Source: Talaromyces rugulosus (lineage: Eukaryota > Ascomycota > Eurotiomycetes > Eurotiales > Trichocomaceae). From it: a stretch of DNA of 64,000 bases. Below the pieces are notes generated by a model. It was given only the letters and a program-made list of their open reading frames with translations, was not told where the DNA came from and made no database searches. Numbering within the stretch: position 1 is the stretch's first letter; the number at the start of each line of letters is the position of its first letter. The position numbers and the translations under genes were made by a program. Location: NCBI RefSeq assembly GCF_013368755.1, contig NC_049562.1, forward strand, positions 5,828,001 to 5,892,000, given 5' to 3'. Of this stretch, positions 1-12,197 are shown piece by piece.

Positions 1-149
1 TTTACGTACAGTACACACACGCCCTCTGGAGTACCCCAAAACAGGGGCGGTATTGAGCTTGAACGGCCGTGATCGGAACGCCTACGGAAAATCGCAAATC
101 ACATATTGATTGAGATATCAGCTCTACCAGTCCACAAATTGACCCCGTC

Positions 150-3100
150 ATGGCTGCTAATAGCACTGAACTATCTGATTCTGGCATGGCCGATATTATC
201 CAGGCCCTGGAGCTTTCCCACAACCCCACTTCTTCCAACGAACTACGAAGGAAGGCCCTCGAGTTTCTAGAATCCAAGAAGCAGGATGACTTCGCCACGC
301 GAAATGGGTTCATGCTTGCTTCGCAAGCTGGCAGTTCGCCCCTGGTCAGGCATTTCGGTCTATCGCTACTTGATCACGTCCTGCGCCACACGGGATTTGC
401 ATTGTCTACCACCCAGGTACAAGAGCTCAAGGAAATGGTGATGCAGCTTTCTCAGGGTATCAGCCAAGATGACCCAAGCTACTACCGCAACAAGATCGCC
501 CAGTTGTGGGCCGAGGTGGCCAAAAGGAGCTGGGGCATCGAGTGGAATGACATGGATCGAGATCTATACAATATGTGGAGCGCAACCGCCTTGCACAAGG
601 AGTTTGTTCTGACCGTGTTGGAGACCCTATCCGAAGACATTTTCTATCGAGAAGATACCACCTCTTCGCTACGCGGAACCGACTTGAACAGGGCACTGGT
701 AGAGACCTTCACTCCCCTTTCCGTCTTTTCAGAAGCTTTCCCAGAGCGGGATCAGAGCCGAGTCGAACTTCGCCATGGAGAAGATGGGTGGCTTGCAAGA
801 ATATGCGGCCTTTTGGATACTTGTATCGGAAGTATTCAAACTTCGCGCGAAGCAAAAGACTGCAGCCTGAAGGCTCTCGCTGTTCTGAGGACTGTCCTGG
901 TCTGGGCGATTCCCAAGGCGATCATCAATTGTAACGCTGTCTCAATCATCTGTCGCGCTCTGACTGCACAGAACGACCAAGTCCTCTTGGTAATGCCCCT
1001 CTTGTTCCAGTTATCAGTGGACAGATGCTAATTTGGACACAGGCGGCTATTGAAGCAATGCACTCTCTGTATAGCAGATCCAATTTTGAGATGGAAGAAT
1101 TCGAACCTTTAGTAGCACTTCTCTACCAAGTGGATCACTTGGTCTTATTAAGGAAACTTTATGAATGGACCGCGGTTGACGCTACCGATATCGATGAGAC
1201 AAGATATCAGATATCCAAGAAACTTTCCGAGGTATTTGCTATTTGAGTGCTCGGGCTAGAGTTTGACTACTAACAACAACTGTCATAGTTAATGTCCTAT
1301 GCTGCTGGATTCCTGGAAGAAAAAGATCTAGATTTACGGGACGCCCGCGAAATTGACCTCTCGCTTCTCTTCCAGTTCTTAATTGACATTCTTCGCCACC
1401 CCAGCCTGACAGTCTCGATACCAGTTCTGCATTCTTGGTCACGATTGCTTACAGCCGAGCGGATTGGAGACATGGAGATTGTCACACCTTTGATCGCACC
1501 CCTGCTCGAAATATGCACTCAGCGATTGGTCCGTTGGGAAAACCTTCCAGAGGATTCAGAAGATCCCACAATTCTCTTTTTGAACGAAGACATTGACACG
1601 ATACCCGAACGACATGCTTTCGTAGGCAACTATCGCCGCTATTGCTCCACTGTAATAGAGGTCATAGTTCAGAAGCGACCACACGATGCCATTCCTCATA
1701 TCCTCACCACTGTAGATCAAAACCTGAACAGCTTGTACAGCGGGGTTCAGCCATTTAGCAGTATGGCCACTCACCACTGATGAACTCGAGTCTTGTCACT
1801 AACGAAGTACCAGTTGAGTCGTTCCAGAAGCTGTCGTTTCCCCTAATGCGCGCCGATACGCAATTCTCTGTTGTTGAAGCGTCACTAAAAGGATATCAGA
1901 AATGGATTGCAGCGCATGGCCGCAGTCCTCAGCAGGATGTGAGCAACTATTACCTTACTATCCACGAAAAACTTCATTGACTTCGAGATAGGAACATCAG
2001 CGAACACAACTCGAGGTTATGATTGAAAACTGGGCTATGACTTTGATGCAAAAGGATTTTGAGGTATGACTTGCGGGTGTTTGTGAGGTCGACGACTTAC
2101 AAATAAACAGGATCCTGTCCTTAAACAAAGAGTCATTCGACTCATCGTAGATATTTCTGCCAAAGCTCTCGACAAAACTCCAAGCTTTGCTCTCAAAGTC
2201 CTTGAGCACATATTGATGACACGCCTTGAGGATCATCCCCAGTATCCGGCTTACTCGGAAGCTGTCAAAGAACTTCACAGCCTAGCTAGTCATGAATTGC
2301 GAAAGCTTTCGATGCGCTGTGCTGATTATTTTTTTGTAAGTCATTATTAGACCATTGCACTCATTGGCAAAGCTACTCGACTAATCTATTTTTCTTAAAA
2401 AAGACATTTTATGATGTCCTAGAGCCGAAGATACGGGAGATTGCATCGTCTCATCGGCTGGATGATAAACTCCAGACAGAACTCAATTCTGTCTTGTTAA
2501 TAATAACGTGAGTAAGCTTCATATTAGCTACGCGTTCTACAGGCTAACCTACTCAGACAACGAACGACTAACGTTGATCCACATGTCCGCGAGGCGAGGT
2601 TAGCCTCTTTCATCGAGCCAGTTCGACAAGCTTGGCAGAATGAAGATTTCAAAAACTTGTCGTCCTCCTTCAACGGTTTTTGCCAATTGCTAGGTATTGA
2701 AGAAGTCGGACCTTATATGCAAACAAGAGAAGCCCAGAAAATGCCAGATTGGGGAGTTGTTCCCCTAGATGAAACTGGGAAAGGGATTCAAGAGCAAATG
2801 ACAAAACGATTTCAGGTATGCTGTTTTCCATTCCTTGAGTTATTATACTGACTCCCATAATAGCAACTACCTTTGCGAGGAACAAAGACGCTGTTTGCTG
2901 TGTCAACAGAGAAACTTAAGCGAACAGATCCAGCATATGAATTGGCGTGTGCTCTTTGGCGCGATACAATTCCGATCGTTCTTCCTACTCTTTTGCAGCT
3001 AGTTAGGTAAGGAGCTCAACCCAGTATTATTGTTTACTCTATCATTTAACACATAAATAGCCACGCCCATGCCTTTCATAATCCGGCAAACTGGGGAAGC

Positions 3101-4405
3101 TCCCTACCTGAAATGAGAGATGTCGTTGGGCGCATACTCATGGACAGATTTTGGCAAGCTGGTATTTCTTCAGGGAGCAGAGACGATTTCTATGCAAAAA
3201 TTACAACATCCAAAGCTACCCTGGAAGGGTTTGCCTCCTCTGTTCGGGGGAAAATTAGAGCGGTACGAGAGTCATGCTATTCAATGCTCTTCAGCATGAG
3301 CCGGTTACGTCAATATTTTTACGGATTCGAGGAATTGCCAGGGCCATTGTCAGAGGCACTCTTCCAAGACTCAACGCATCTTTCATCACACCAATTTTCG
3401 ATACTTCTAAATATTGCGCGCTGTTTGATCGATGACTGTCCAGTTCAATTTCGCAGTCATTTCTTACCGCCGATGATTAGCAGCTTATTTAAGCAGATTG
3501 ACAAGAAAATTACAGAAGAGTGGGACAATATAGAGCGGCGCAAAGAAGGATTGGAGAGTGGCGACTTGACCGAAGAGATGAAAGATGAGAGTATACTTCG
3601 TCAACTGACTTACTCTGCTGTAGTCATGGTTGCCAGTCTTCTTGACCCCCAAAGAGGTGGTACGTCATGTGTTTTGCAATTGATATGAAACAAGAGCTTT
3701 ACTAACATGCAAAATAAAGACCCAGATGCAGTGACAAATGGTGATCCCAGTGCATCACAGGCGCCAGTGGCGCAGTCCAATTCGATGAGACATTTTGTAC
3801 TCTCACATCCAACAATTTTGGAGCCCGTGTTCATGTTCTGCACCCACGCTCTCCGCATGCGAGATACAAGGTGTGGCAGCATAATCACCAGGGTTATACG
3901 GTCTATTCTCAACGAGTTTGCACCACCCATCAACACTTCTACGGCGGTAACAATCCGGGAGTTTATCTCAACCGATGTACTTCGTGCATGCATCACGTCT
4001 GTCCACGAGCCATACTTTGTTGACATGCAGCGAGATCTTGCAACACTTATCGCTTCAATTTGGATCCTCTACGGTTCCAGCACATCCACTCCTCACTCCG
4101 TGATGCTTAGTCTGCCAGGAATGACGGAGGAACGTGTGTCTCAAACGGAAATGGTGCTCATGCGGTCAAGTTCTGGTCGCCAACAACGTGCTCTCATTCT
4201 CGATTTGCTCGAAGGTTTACGCGGTGTCAGCATCTCCGAACAGGGCAAGATTCTCGGTACTCACGAAGAGCGTCGAAAAGCACGCAGTGCTATGCAACAG
4301 CGGTACATGTCAACTGCGCCTGCAGATATGGAGGGACAGCAGAAAAACAAGGTAGACATTGACGATGGGCCTGATCTCGGTGGGGTTGCTGATATGTTTG
4401 GATGA
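150..4405 (+). CDS. MSN5: Exportin-5 / Msn5-like karyopherin beta
   Basis: Nuclear transport receptor of the importin-beta superfamily. Msn5/exportin-5 binds Ran-GTP and carries cargo (phosphoproteins in yeast, small RNAs in animals) through nuclear pores. The translation is helical and HEAT-repeat-like throughout, begins MAANSTELSDSGMADIIQAL, has an Xpo1-like segment around residues 80-250 and ends GGVADMFG. About ten short introns interrupt it. Those I placed are 990-1042, 1232-1288, about 1764-1813, about 1939-1992, about 2064-2110, about 2335-2402, about 2507-2557, about 2816-2864, about 3007-3060 and about 3661-3719. Total length of about 1.2 thousand residues fits the family. The ATG at 150 opens the first exon without an upstream in-frame alternative. 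It lies upstream of, and convergent with, the GRIM-19 gene. Family assignment is from sequence feel of the whole protein, not a single diagnostic motif. Confidence 0.85.
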
Positions 4406-4888
4406 AACTGCTGCGTTCTCAGCAGGGGGAGGGGGACTTCCTATCGAACCCATGTATTATTCTACGCACGTAGGTGTATAGATTTATTTCACCACGGCAT
4501 GCTGCCGTACTTTGCACACTAGTAGTAGAGATTCACTCACCATTTTATATTTGAATAGATCATTTTGTCAAACTGGTAGGAAAAAGATGTAGCATAGTCT
4601 TTTGGAAAGTAATTTCCTTATCTGTCAAACAGTTGCGTATATGTACAGCACACACAAGCCAAAAATCTCCCGTCCCCATTCTTTTCCTTTCTAATCATAA
4701 CTTGGCAAAACAATTTCCACTATAATTGATACAAAGATGCATCCAATACATACTCCCATGTCGACCGATTGTGGCTTTTCTTTTCTTTTCTTTCTTATTC
4801 CAGAAGGCCTAGATAGCTCAGACAAATACAAGCAAACATTCTGCTGGCGCAATTGTCGAGTAGAATGTCAAAAGCTTTGGCGAATATT
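4406..4888. other. Intergenic, convergent 3' ends
   Basis: About 480 bp between the stop of the exportin gene and the stop of the GRIM-19 gene. It is AT-rich with pyrimidine tracts (cttttctttt at about 4775) and should hold two 3' UTRs. I see no coding or RNA gene. Confidence 0.6.
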
Positions 4889-5518
4889 CTATTGACTGAC
4901 CTTGCCGGGGGTATATGTGAAAGTGGGACGGACGAATCTGAACAAACACATTAGTATCGGGCAACCCCAAGAAAAATGTGAGGGTAAGGATGAGGACGCA
5001 CCGGTCAGAGTTGTAGATCTTGGTCTCGGTGCCGAGGAGTTCCTTCTCGCGGGCCTTGTCGGCGTAGTGTCGGCGGACTTGGTCGCGGTCTTCTTCGGCT
5101 TGAAGGAGGGGGATCAAGTGGATACGCGACCACATCTTTTCGCGTGCGAGCTCGCTAATTATCAAAACAATATAGTCAGCTCATTGTCAATTGGAGTTGT
5201 TGATTGGCGAGTGGTAGTCCGAATGGGGGCACTGATGACCGCCGGACACACAAGGGAAAACAATTGAGAACGTACGTCTGCTCCCGAACACCAATGGCGT
5301 ATTTATAAAAGCCATAGGCCATGATCAAGTGCATTCCGACGAGGTAAGTCCATGGCCTGAAACCGCGGGCGGGCAGGTTACGCTGAATGAGCGAAGTAAT
5401 GTGTTAGCTTGCTTGTCTGACTGCGGATGTTCTGGGGAGCCTGATTGGAATGGGGGAAAAAGCGAACCTTGTATTGTACAGGCTGGTAGCCCCCAGCCGG
5501 GGGCATGTCCTGCGGCAT
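4889..5518 (-). CDS. NADH:ubiquinone oxidoreductase GRIM-19 subunit (NDUFA13/B16.6)
   Basis: Accessory subunit of respiratory complex I in the inner mitochondrial membrane. Four exons read through: 5468-5518 (MPQDMPPAGGYQPVQYK), 5276-5382 (a transmembrane helix with WTYLVGMHLIMAYGFYKYAI), an exon ending near 5003, and a last exon ending at the TAG at 4889-4891. The middle exon is rich in charged residues (REKMWSRIHLIPLLQAEEDR), as in the GRIM-19 coiled segment after the membrane helix. The start follows the family pattern MPQDMPP and splice phases agree at all junctions. The product is about 125 residues, normal for the fungal subunit. It is divergent from TRM10, sharing a 233-bp promoter region. 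No N-terminal presequence is needed in this family. Confidence 0.92.
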
Positions 5519-5751
5519 TGTGACGGTTTCAATGGGGTGACGTTTGGCTTGAAACCTCAACGCTTGAAGGTTCACGTCGTTTCCGGGAAGGAGATCGGAG
5601 GGTGCGAGGCACGGCACGTGACCCGGTGAGCGGATATGCGGTGCCCATGATTGGCTAGACAATTTAAATACATGAAAATTATTTTGACCATCGGAACAGA
5701 AGACAGCTCAATAAAAAAACATTCAGTGTTTAAAACATCCACCCAATAATA

Positions 5752-6909
5752 ATGGGCGAAGAAGATCGTCCTAGAAAGCTACAGAAGCTAGACCACGACG
5801 GTCCCGAGCACTCCGAAGTGTCAGGACAGAAAGAAGCTGAGAAGTCGACAAGCGATGATCACCAAGCTGCCGACGATGCCACCGGCTCTCAGCAACCAGC
5901 ATATACCAAGGAAAATGCACCCAATGCAGAAACAGCGCCTACGGCTCCAGAGCCTGCCCCTTTATCAAAAAACCAGCAAAAGCGATTGCTGAAAATGCAA
6001 AAGTGGGATGAGATGAAAGACCAACGTAAGGAACTGCGTAAGAAAAAGAGACAAGAGCGCAACGTGCGAAAGAGAGAGCAAAAGAAAAATGGGGAACTTG
6101 TCGATGCTCCTCGGCGCAAAGGAAAACCAATTCTTGTTCCAGTAACATTTGTGATTGACTGCGGATGGGATGAGTTGATGAACGATCGAGAGCGCGTATC
6201 ACTGGGTTCGCAAGTCACACGGGCATATTCGGACAATACAAAATCCCTTTATAGGAGTCATTTTGTTGTGTCTTCGTTTGATAAGCTACTCAAGGAGCGA
6301 TTCGACACTGTTCTCAGAAAAACTTACGAGAACTGGAGGGGTGTACGCTTCATGACAGAAAACTTTGATCACGTTGCCGTCCAGGCCAAAGACTGGATGA
6401 AGGCACCGGAGGGTGGAAAGCTCGCAGGTGCAATTCGTGGACAGGAAGAAAAAGAACCGTCGCCAGAGGACGGCGAGATTGTTTACTTGAGCAGCGACAG
6501 CTCCGAAACCCTGACTGAGCTTAAACCGTACAGCACCTACATTATTGGGGGACTTGTCGACAAGAACCGACACAAAGGAATCTGTCACAAGAGGGCCACG
6601 GAGCTAGGTATCAGGACTGCAAAACTTCCCATTGGTGAGCATCTACGGATGGCATCTCGGCATGTGTTAGCCACGAACCATGTCGTTGAAATTATGCTCA
6701 AGTGGCTGGAACTTGGAGACTGGGGCCAAGCTTTTATGCAGGTTATTCCACAGCGTAAAGGGGTATCTTTGAAGACAGCCGAGTCAGAACATGAAAGCAA
6801 GGCTAGCCCAGAACAAGTTGATACGGATACGGATGAAGAGGCAGAATTGTCTGGCATTGAGGACAGCGCAGAGACTGAAGCACAATCAAGTGCTGATATC
6901 ATGACATGA
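5752..6909 (+). CDS. TRM10: tRNA (guanine-9-N1)-methyltransferase
   Basis: SPOUT-family enzyme that methylates N1 of guanine 9 in tRNA using S-adenosylmethionine. It is a single exon of 385 residues. Residues 1-75 are low-complexity and acidic; about 75-125 is a Lys/Arg-rich helix (RKELRKKKRQERNVRKREQK) typical of Trm10 N-termini. The SPOUT domain runs from about residue 128 (VTFVIDCGWDELMNDRE) to about 345. The characteristic late motifs YIIGGLVDKNRHKG and a following HVVEIMLKWLE segment are present; the conserved Asp of the DKNRHKG loop is visible. The tail is acidic. Start ATG at 5752 follows an A-rich leader (aataataatg). Function is by homology; nothing is unusual in it. Confidence 0.95.
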   Translation: MGEEDRPRKLQKLDHDGPEHSEVSGQKEAEKSTSDDHQAADDATGSQQPAYTKENAPNAETAPTAPEPAPLSKNQQKRLLKMQKWDEMKDQRKELRKKKRQERNVRKREQKKNGELVDAPRRKGKPILVPVTFVIDCGWDELMNDRERVSLGSQVTRAYSDNTKSLYRSHFVVSSFDKLLKERFDTVLRKTYENWRGVRFMTENFDHVAVQAKDWMKAPEGGKLAGAIRGQEEKEPSPEDGEIVYLSSDSSETLTELKPYSTYIIGGLVDKNRHKGICHKRATELGIRTAKLPIGEHLRMASRHVLATNHVVEIMLKWLELGDWGQAFMQVIPQRKGVSLKTAESEHESKASPEQVDTDTDEEAELSGIEDSAETEAQSSADIMT

Positions 6910-7618
6910 ACTAGCAGTGATGTGTAAATAGAGTTCACTTAAAACCTAAATATGCATATGCAGAACGAAATTGACGTTGAATGCGTGAAAGCTGAGCCAA
7001 ACATTTTGCAACCTTCGGTGTACATCTTTCAAGGTATACATGTAGTATTGTTTGCACGATATCTCAAAATTTTCGGGTGAAAATTCTTCAATATCCATAA
7101 ATACATATTTGATTTACTAGTCTATTTAGATGATACGAGCTTCAATGTTGGAAACTATATATTTCAAAGTCACAAAGGCTGGGAAACGGATTACATGTCG
7201 CTGACCGCGACATTTGAACACTGAAGAAAACGCATAAAATCGTAGCTAATATAAACTTTAACATGAGGTCATAACCATGCCCATGCTGATCACGAGCCTT
7301 CTTATAGTTCTCTGGTTCTTCGATATAATCCGGGAAAGCGACCTGATTAGCCAGACCTTGTGTGATCGCGCTAGGCCCGAAAAGGACAAGTTTGCGTCAC
7401 CGATAGCGAGCGGGGCAGGGAAGCCGTTGCTGGACAACAACAAAAACAACATCCCGCCTCAGATTTTTTATCAGTCACAACTCTCTTGTGTTATTGTCAC
7501 CTACCCCTCATTGACCCTCTTTTATTGTCCTGGCCGATTTAATAGTCGTGCTACTAAGCTCTTCCGTAACAGAGCTACTCTGAAAATCAGAATAGTAGCC
7601 AGGGAAGTTGCCACCAAG
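6910..7618. other. Intergenic, TRM10 3' UTR and VID27 promoter
   Basis: About 700 bp between two genes on the same strand. It is AT-rich near TRM10 and carries CT-rich stretches (for example around 7480-7520) close to the VID27 start, as in many fungal promoters. Open frames here do not resemble proteins. Confidence 0.5.
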
Positions 7619-10066
7619 ATGTTTATGCTCCGAAACGGTACGCTCAACCTACATCCCACCTCTCTGACGCAAAAGACGCGACGAAACTGACAGCACTCGA
7701 CAGTGGGCAAATATCTCTTTGGAGACGCTTCCAAGGAGGCGATCATCGATATTTCACAGGGTCAACTTTATCTCGTCCGCCCTCTATCCCCAAAAGGCTA
7801 CTCCGAGTTGATTTTCAAGGACGCGGCTGCCACCATTCGTCGCACAGGCCAAGAATTCCAATATCAGCTTGTTGTGCAGCGAGCATACGAGGAAGGAGAG
7901 GAGGATCTTGGCGAAGAAGAGGACGAACAGGCCGCCGACGCTCTTGATAAGGACGAGAAGGTTTTCCTACTCGACGAGGCTCTGCATTTCCGCTCTGTTG
8001 TTCGTGACGGTGGCGAAAAAGTACTTGCTTGGAGAGATTTAAGTGGCGACCCGGGCGACCTCTACGAATTTGTCTGCGACTCCTCCGTATCTCTGGATAA
8101 AGTCTTGACGTTCAAATCCGCCGCCGTCCAGTGTCAATACGAGAGAAAATACAGGAGGAGCAGCCAGAGGGCCACTGAGGAAGAGCTCAAGGAATTTTTA
8201 TTTTCTGACGATAGCCCTGTTCCATCAGCTAGTCCCGTCGACTCTCCTAGGGGTCCAACATCTGCCGAATCTGCTACAGCCATGGCAAAGGACGTGGAAT
8301 ATGCCAAGGCGAAAGGCAACATCAAGCCGGCTGAAGACGTAACTGCTGCTCCGCCTTCAGCCGCTGCCCCTACTTCTGGAGAAGTTCTGACTAAAGAACA
8401 TGCCGAGCTTCATTTGTTTGATTTCCAAAGCGGCACGTTCGTTTTACAGGATAGCGAGATCGACGCCACGGTCACTGAAATTGGCAACTGGCAATACTGG
8501 CTTCAAATTACCGGGAAAGACAGGGAGTGGCTTGGCCAGGCCGTGATTGCAGACATTAACCCAGTTTTCAACTTTGAATATCTTTCTTTCATCTTCAACC
8601 ACTACACGGGAGATGGCTCGGCGTACTCTTGGCTTCTGCGATTCCGAGATCAACCAACAGTGGAGAGATTCCAGGAGGGTCTTATGCAGGCATTCTGGGA
8701 GCAACAGAATGAAACCAAGTGGATCAAACAGAAAGAAGACGAGCGGGAGTACGTTCTAGACGCCTTCCAGGACCTTACTATGGAGGATGCGGAACCCGAG
8801 GCTGCAGAGGCACAGGAAGAAGAAGAAGAGGAGGAGGACGAGGACGAGGAAGAGGAAGAGGAAGACGAGGGACAGCGTAGCGAGCATTACGACTCGGACG
8901 AAGAAGAGGATGATGTTATCACTAAGCTCGAGGACGGAAACGTCAACTCACAGCTTGCTGTTGGTTACAAGCATGACCGGTCATTTGTTGTTCGCGGCTC
9001 CAAGATTGGTGTTTTCAAACACACTCCAAACAACAATCTTGAATTCTCTACCAATATCTCCAAAGTGGAGACTCCTAAGGGCAAACTTTTCAGTCCTAAG
9101 AAAGTTATGCTTCACGCCGAAGATTCAAACTTGATTTTGCAGAATGGAGATGACCCCAACTCGTTGTACCGTATGGACCTTGAATATGGAAAGGTTGTCG
9201 ACGAATGGAAGGTTCATGATGCCATTGGAGTCACGACCTTTGCCCCCGAGCAGAAGTTCTCTCAGATGACCTCGGCCCAACCATTCTTGGGTGTCTCCAA
9301 CAACGCCCTCTTCCGAATTGATCCTCGCCAGTCTGGCCACAAGCTAGTAGATTCAAATTTGAAGCAGTATGCTAGCAAGAATGACTTCTCCGCTACTGCT
9401 ACAACAGAGAAGGGATACATTGCCGTTGCCTCTAATAAGGGAGATGTCCGTCTTTTCGATCGTCTGGGAATTAACGCCAAGACACACATTCCAGCTCTCG
9501 GAGAGCAGATCATTGGTTTGGATGTTTCTGCAGATGGCCGCTGGGTCTTATCCACTTGCCGTACCTATCTACTACTTATCGACACACTTCAGAAGGATGG
9601 CAAGAACGAAGGAAAGCTTGGGTTTGAAAAATCATTCGCCAAGGACTCGAAACCGCAGCCTCGTCGACTTGGTCTCCAACCATCGCACGTTGCGCAATTC
9701 CAGCACGAGACTAAGCAACCTTTGGCATTTACTCCTGCACGTTTCAATACCGGTGTTGACAGTGATGAAACATCTATCATTACAGCAACTGGTCCGTTTA
9801 TTATCACATGGAACATGAAGAAGGTCCTTGCCGGAAGAAAAGACCCCTACACTATCAAGCGCTATGGAGAGAATGTCATGGCCGACAATTTCAGATTCGG
9901 TTCAGACAAGAACGTCATTGTTGCTCTCCCTAACGAGGTCAACATGGTGCAGAAAAAGAGCTTCAAGAAACCCACTCGGGAGAGTATCGCTGCTCCAATG
10001 ACTCCTGCTCGAAGAAGTGCAGCCAACCGGCTGGGTCGTAACGAGATCGTGAATTCTCCCTACTAA
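7619..10066 (+). CDS. VID27: Vacuolar import and degradation protein Vid27
   Basis: Cytoplasmic protein linked in yeast to vesicle-mediated degradation of fructose-1,6-bisphosphatase. The model has a tiny first exon, 7619-7637 (MFMLRN plus one base), a 66-nt intron with GTACGC donor and CAG acceptor, and a long second exon 7704-10066, giving 793 residues. The N-terminal PH-like part (GKYLFGDASKEAIIDISQGQ) and a middle domain around residues 230-345 are followed by a Glu/Asp tract near 365-405. A C-terminal beta-propeller-like VID27 domain starts near NSQLAVGYKHDRSFVVRGSK. The short first exon was inferred because the family begins with a hydrophobic start immediately before VGKYLFG and the frame is conserved across the splice. 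It converges on the Oxr1 gene. Confidence 0.95.
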
Positions 10067-10414
10067 ACTGCCAGGGGTGGTAGTTTGTTTTTCTCACGTA
10101 CTCGAGGAGAGGGTGGCGGTTTGCTTTCGTTTCCCACTTTTCTAGCATTCCTTTTTTTTATTGGCGTCCAGATTGGTCGGTTTTTCACTTTTATGCCTGT
10201 TTACCCATACCCCAGTGTTTCTTACGATATCGATTCATTTCCTTTACTTCTTTTTTCTATTTCCAAGGCAGGAGACACATTGTCCGTGTTTAGTCCATCG
10301 TCCTTTATTTCTCGGTAGTAATAATGATTACATTTTAATACTATTACGAGGGCCGAAGATAGTATGAGTGTAGTTATATCATTATTTACCAGTTCTACAT
10401 AAATCATTACCTCA
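10067..10414. other. Intergenic, convergent 3' ends
   Basis: About 350 bp between the VID27 stop and the stop of the Oxr1-like gene on the other strand. It is T-rich after VID27. No gene is seen. Confidence 0.5.
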
Positions 10415-11710
10415 TTAAGACCCAACGTACCAAACCTCGACACCCAAAATATCGAATTTCGTGCCTTCATCTGACAGAGGTTCGTTGCCAAAGGTAGGAC
10501 AGGACGCGCTTATACCTTTTTCAACGGAGTCGTCAATCCAGAGACCATAGTGACCGTCACTGCCAACAATTAGTATCATTGCTTTGATCCAATGGTCTCG
10601 TCTGATATCATTTACTCACCCTCCTCCCACGCTCAGAAATCCAGTCTCGCAAAACATCATATAGTCATTCACACCGCTGTAAGGAAACGCTTTGAAGCGG
10701 ATTCGTTCCGGTGTACTTGTTCCACTTCTACTCCCACCATTAGAACCTACTGAATCCCCGGGCAAAGCAAGGAGATTAGAGTTCGAATTGTTCTTGTTGA
10801 GCGGCTTGTCCTGTTTGTTTGAAGGAGTCGGGGTACTCGCTCTTAATGTCGTGCTTCGAACAGCATTTGTCGTATCTGCACTTGGCGGTGGAGGGAATCC
10901 TGCCCTTCGTAGCTCGTCGTCTGTCATTGTGTGAAACTCTTCGTCTCCCTCGGTTTCAGCGCCGCCGTCGTTGCTGTTGTGCTCGTGTTGGTGGTGGTGG
11001 TAGTGGTCCAGAAGTAGCGGTGTTGACGGCAACACGCTAGCTCTCCATAAAAAGCATTCTCCTGTTCCATAAAAGTGTGGACTGGGGTGCGGCGGATCGG
11101 TCAAGTAGGCGCCAAACACCGCGCCATCGGAGCTATCACGCACGACTAGCACGTAGCCAGCGCGAGGACTGCGTTCGGATACCTGCCTGCAGGCATCATA
11201 CAGGGTCCCCAGAGACGAGCCATCGCGCTCTAGCGAATACGCCAGGTTCCAAGTATCAACCAGCTGCAGACGCGGCGGTACCAGAAGCCGGATTTCCTCC
11301 GCGAGCGCGCGAGTGAGGATATGCTGATGGCCTGCCGCAACAGCCGAGGAACTGAGGGTCAGGGCACTGAGCGGAGGCGGTTGAAATGGGGACACGGTGC
11401 GCATGGGAGTATAGAGCGATGCAGAGTACGAGGAAGTCATATCGTTGCGACTATTCCCATTGCGGCTCTGCTGCTGCTGCGGGGGGTCGGTGAGGCGTCG
11501 ATAGAGCCCGGAAACCACACGGCTCACGGGGTAGGAGAAGTAATTGCCCTGTGTAGGGCGGCCACCATCAGACTGGTCTGACTTTTTCCGTGACGAGGAG
11601 GAGGACGACGACGAGGATGCTAACGCGGTAGTTGTGGTGGTGGACGACTGCGATCGTGTGCCCAGAGGTGTCCCAGACCGAGATCCAGAACGAGTGCTAG
11701 CAGCGGACAT
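10415..11710 (-). CDS. OXR1: TLDc-domain protein, Oxr1-like
   Basis: Member of the OXR1/TLDc family, which protects against oxidative stress; yeast Oxr1 promotes V-ATPase disassembly. Two exons, 10620-11710 and 10415-10559, join in phase to give 411 residues. Residues 1-125 are low complexity (Ser/Thr/Arg/Gln, e.g. a run of nine Ser). The TLDc domain begins near LLVPPRLQLVDTWNLAYSLE and includes the GTLYDACR helix and GYVLVVRDSSDGAVFGAYL. It is interrupted by a His-rich/Asp-rich insertion around residues 235-325, and finishes with RIRFKAFPYSGVNDYMMFC, then DGHYGLWIDDS and a terminal EVWYVGS. The GLWID and EVW motifs are hallmark TLDc end motifs. The insertion is longer than in animal proteins but common in filamentous fungi. 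Confidence 0.93.
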
Positions 11711-12197
11711 GTGAGGGTAATAATTCGGTTCGCCGATTCCAAGCGAGTTAGATCTGGTAGATGAGGCGAAAGAACTATGGTGTTGCGTGCTGGTACCTGG
11801 GGTGAAAACAAAACGCCCTTGATTGTTGCGGTGGCCACATAGTTAAATAAGTTAAGCTTGATAACCGGACGGAGACAGCTCCACGACCCCACACACCATT
11901 CACCGATTGCAACCCTGCAGGCTGCAGCAGAACAGCACGCTGGCCATTGGTGTTGATGCTTCTGCAGGGGTCTAGTTTGTGCATGTATTTGCTAACAGGG
12001 TCGCAGATTACGGGTTACTCACGATAGAAACCGATTATATATGTACAGTATAACGGGGATATTTGAAGTAAAAAAACGGGGTATATTATTTCATTACGCA
12101 TGACTTCATGTTCTATCTATCACGCTCTGGATACGATTATGTTTTGAATAAGCTAAATCAAACCCATTAGTACAGTTGCGAACTGGTAAGTTGCTTA
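11711..12197. other. Intergenic, OXR1 promoter side
   Basis: About 490 bp between the start of the Oxr1 gene and the stop of the AMSH gene, both on the minus strand. It has A-tracts near 12070 but no supported gene. Confidence 0.5.
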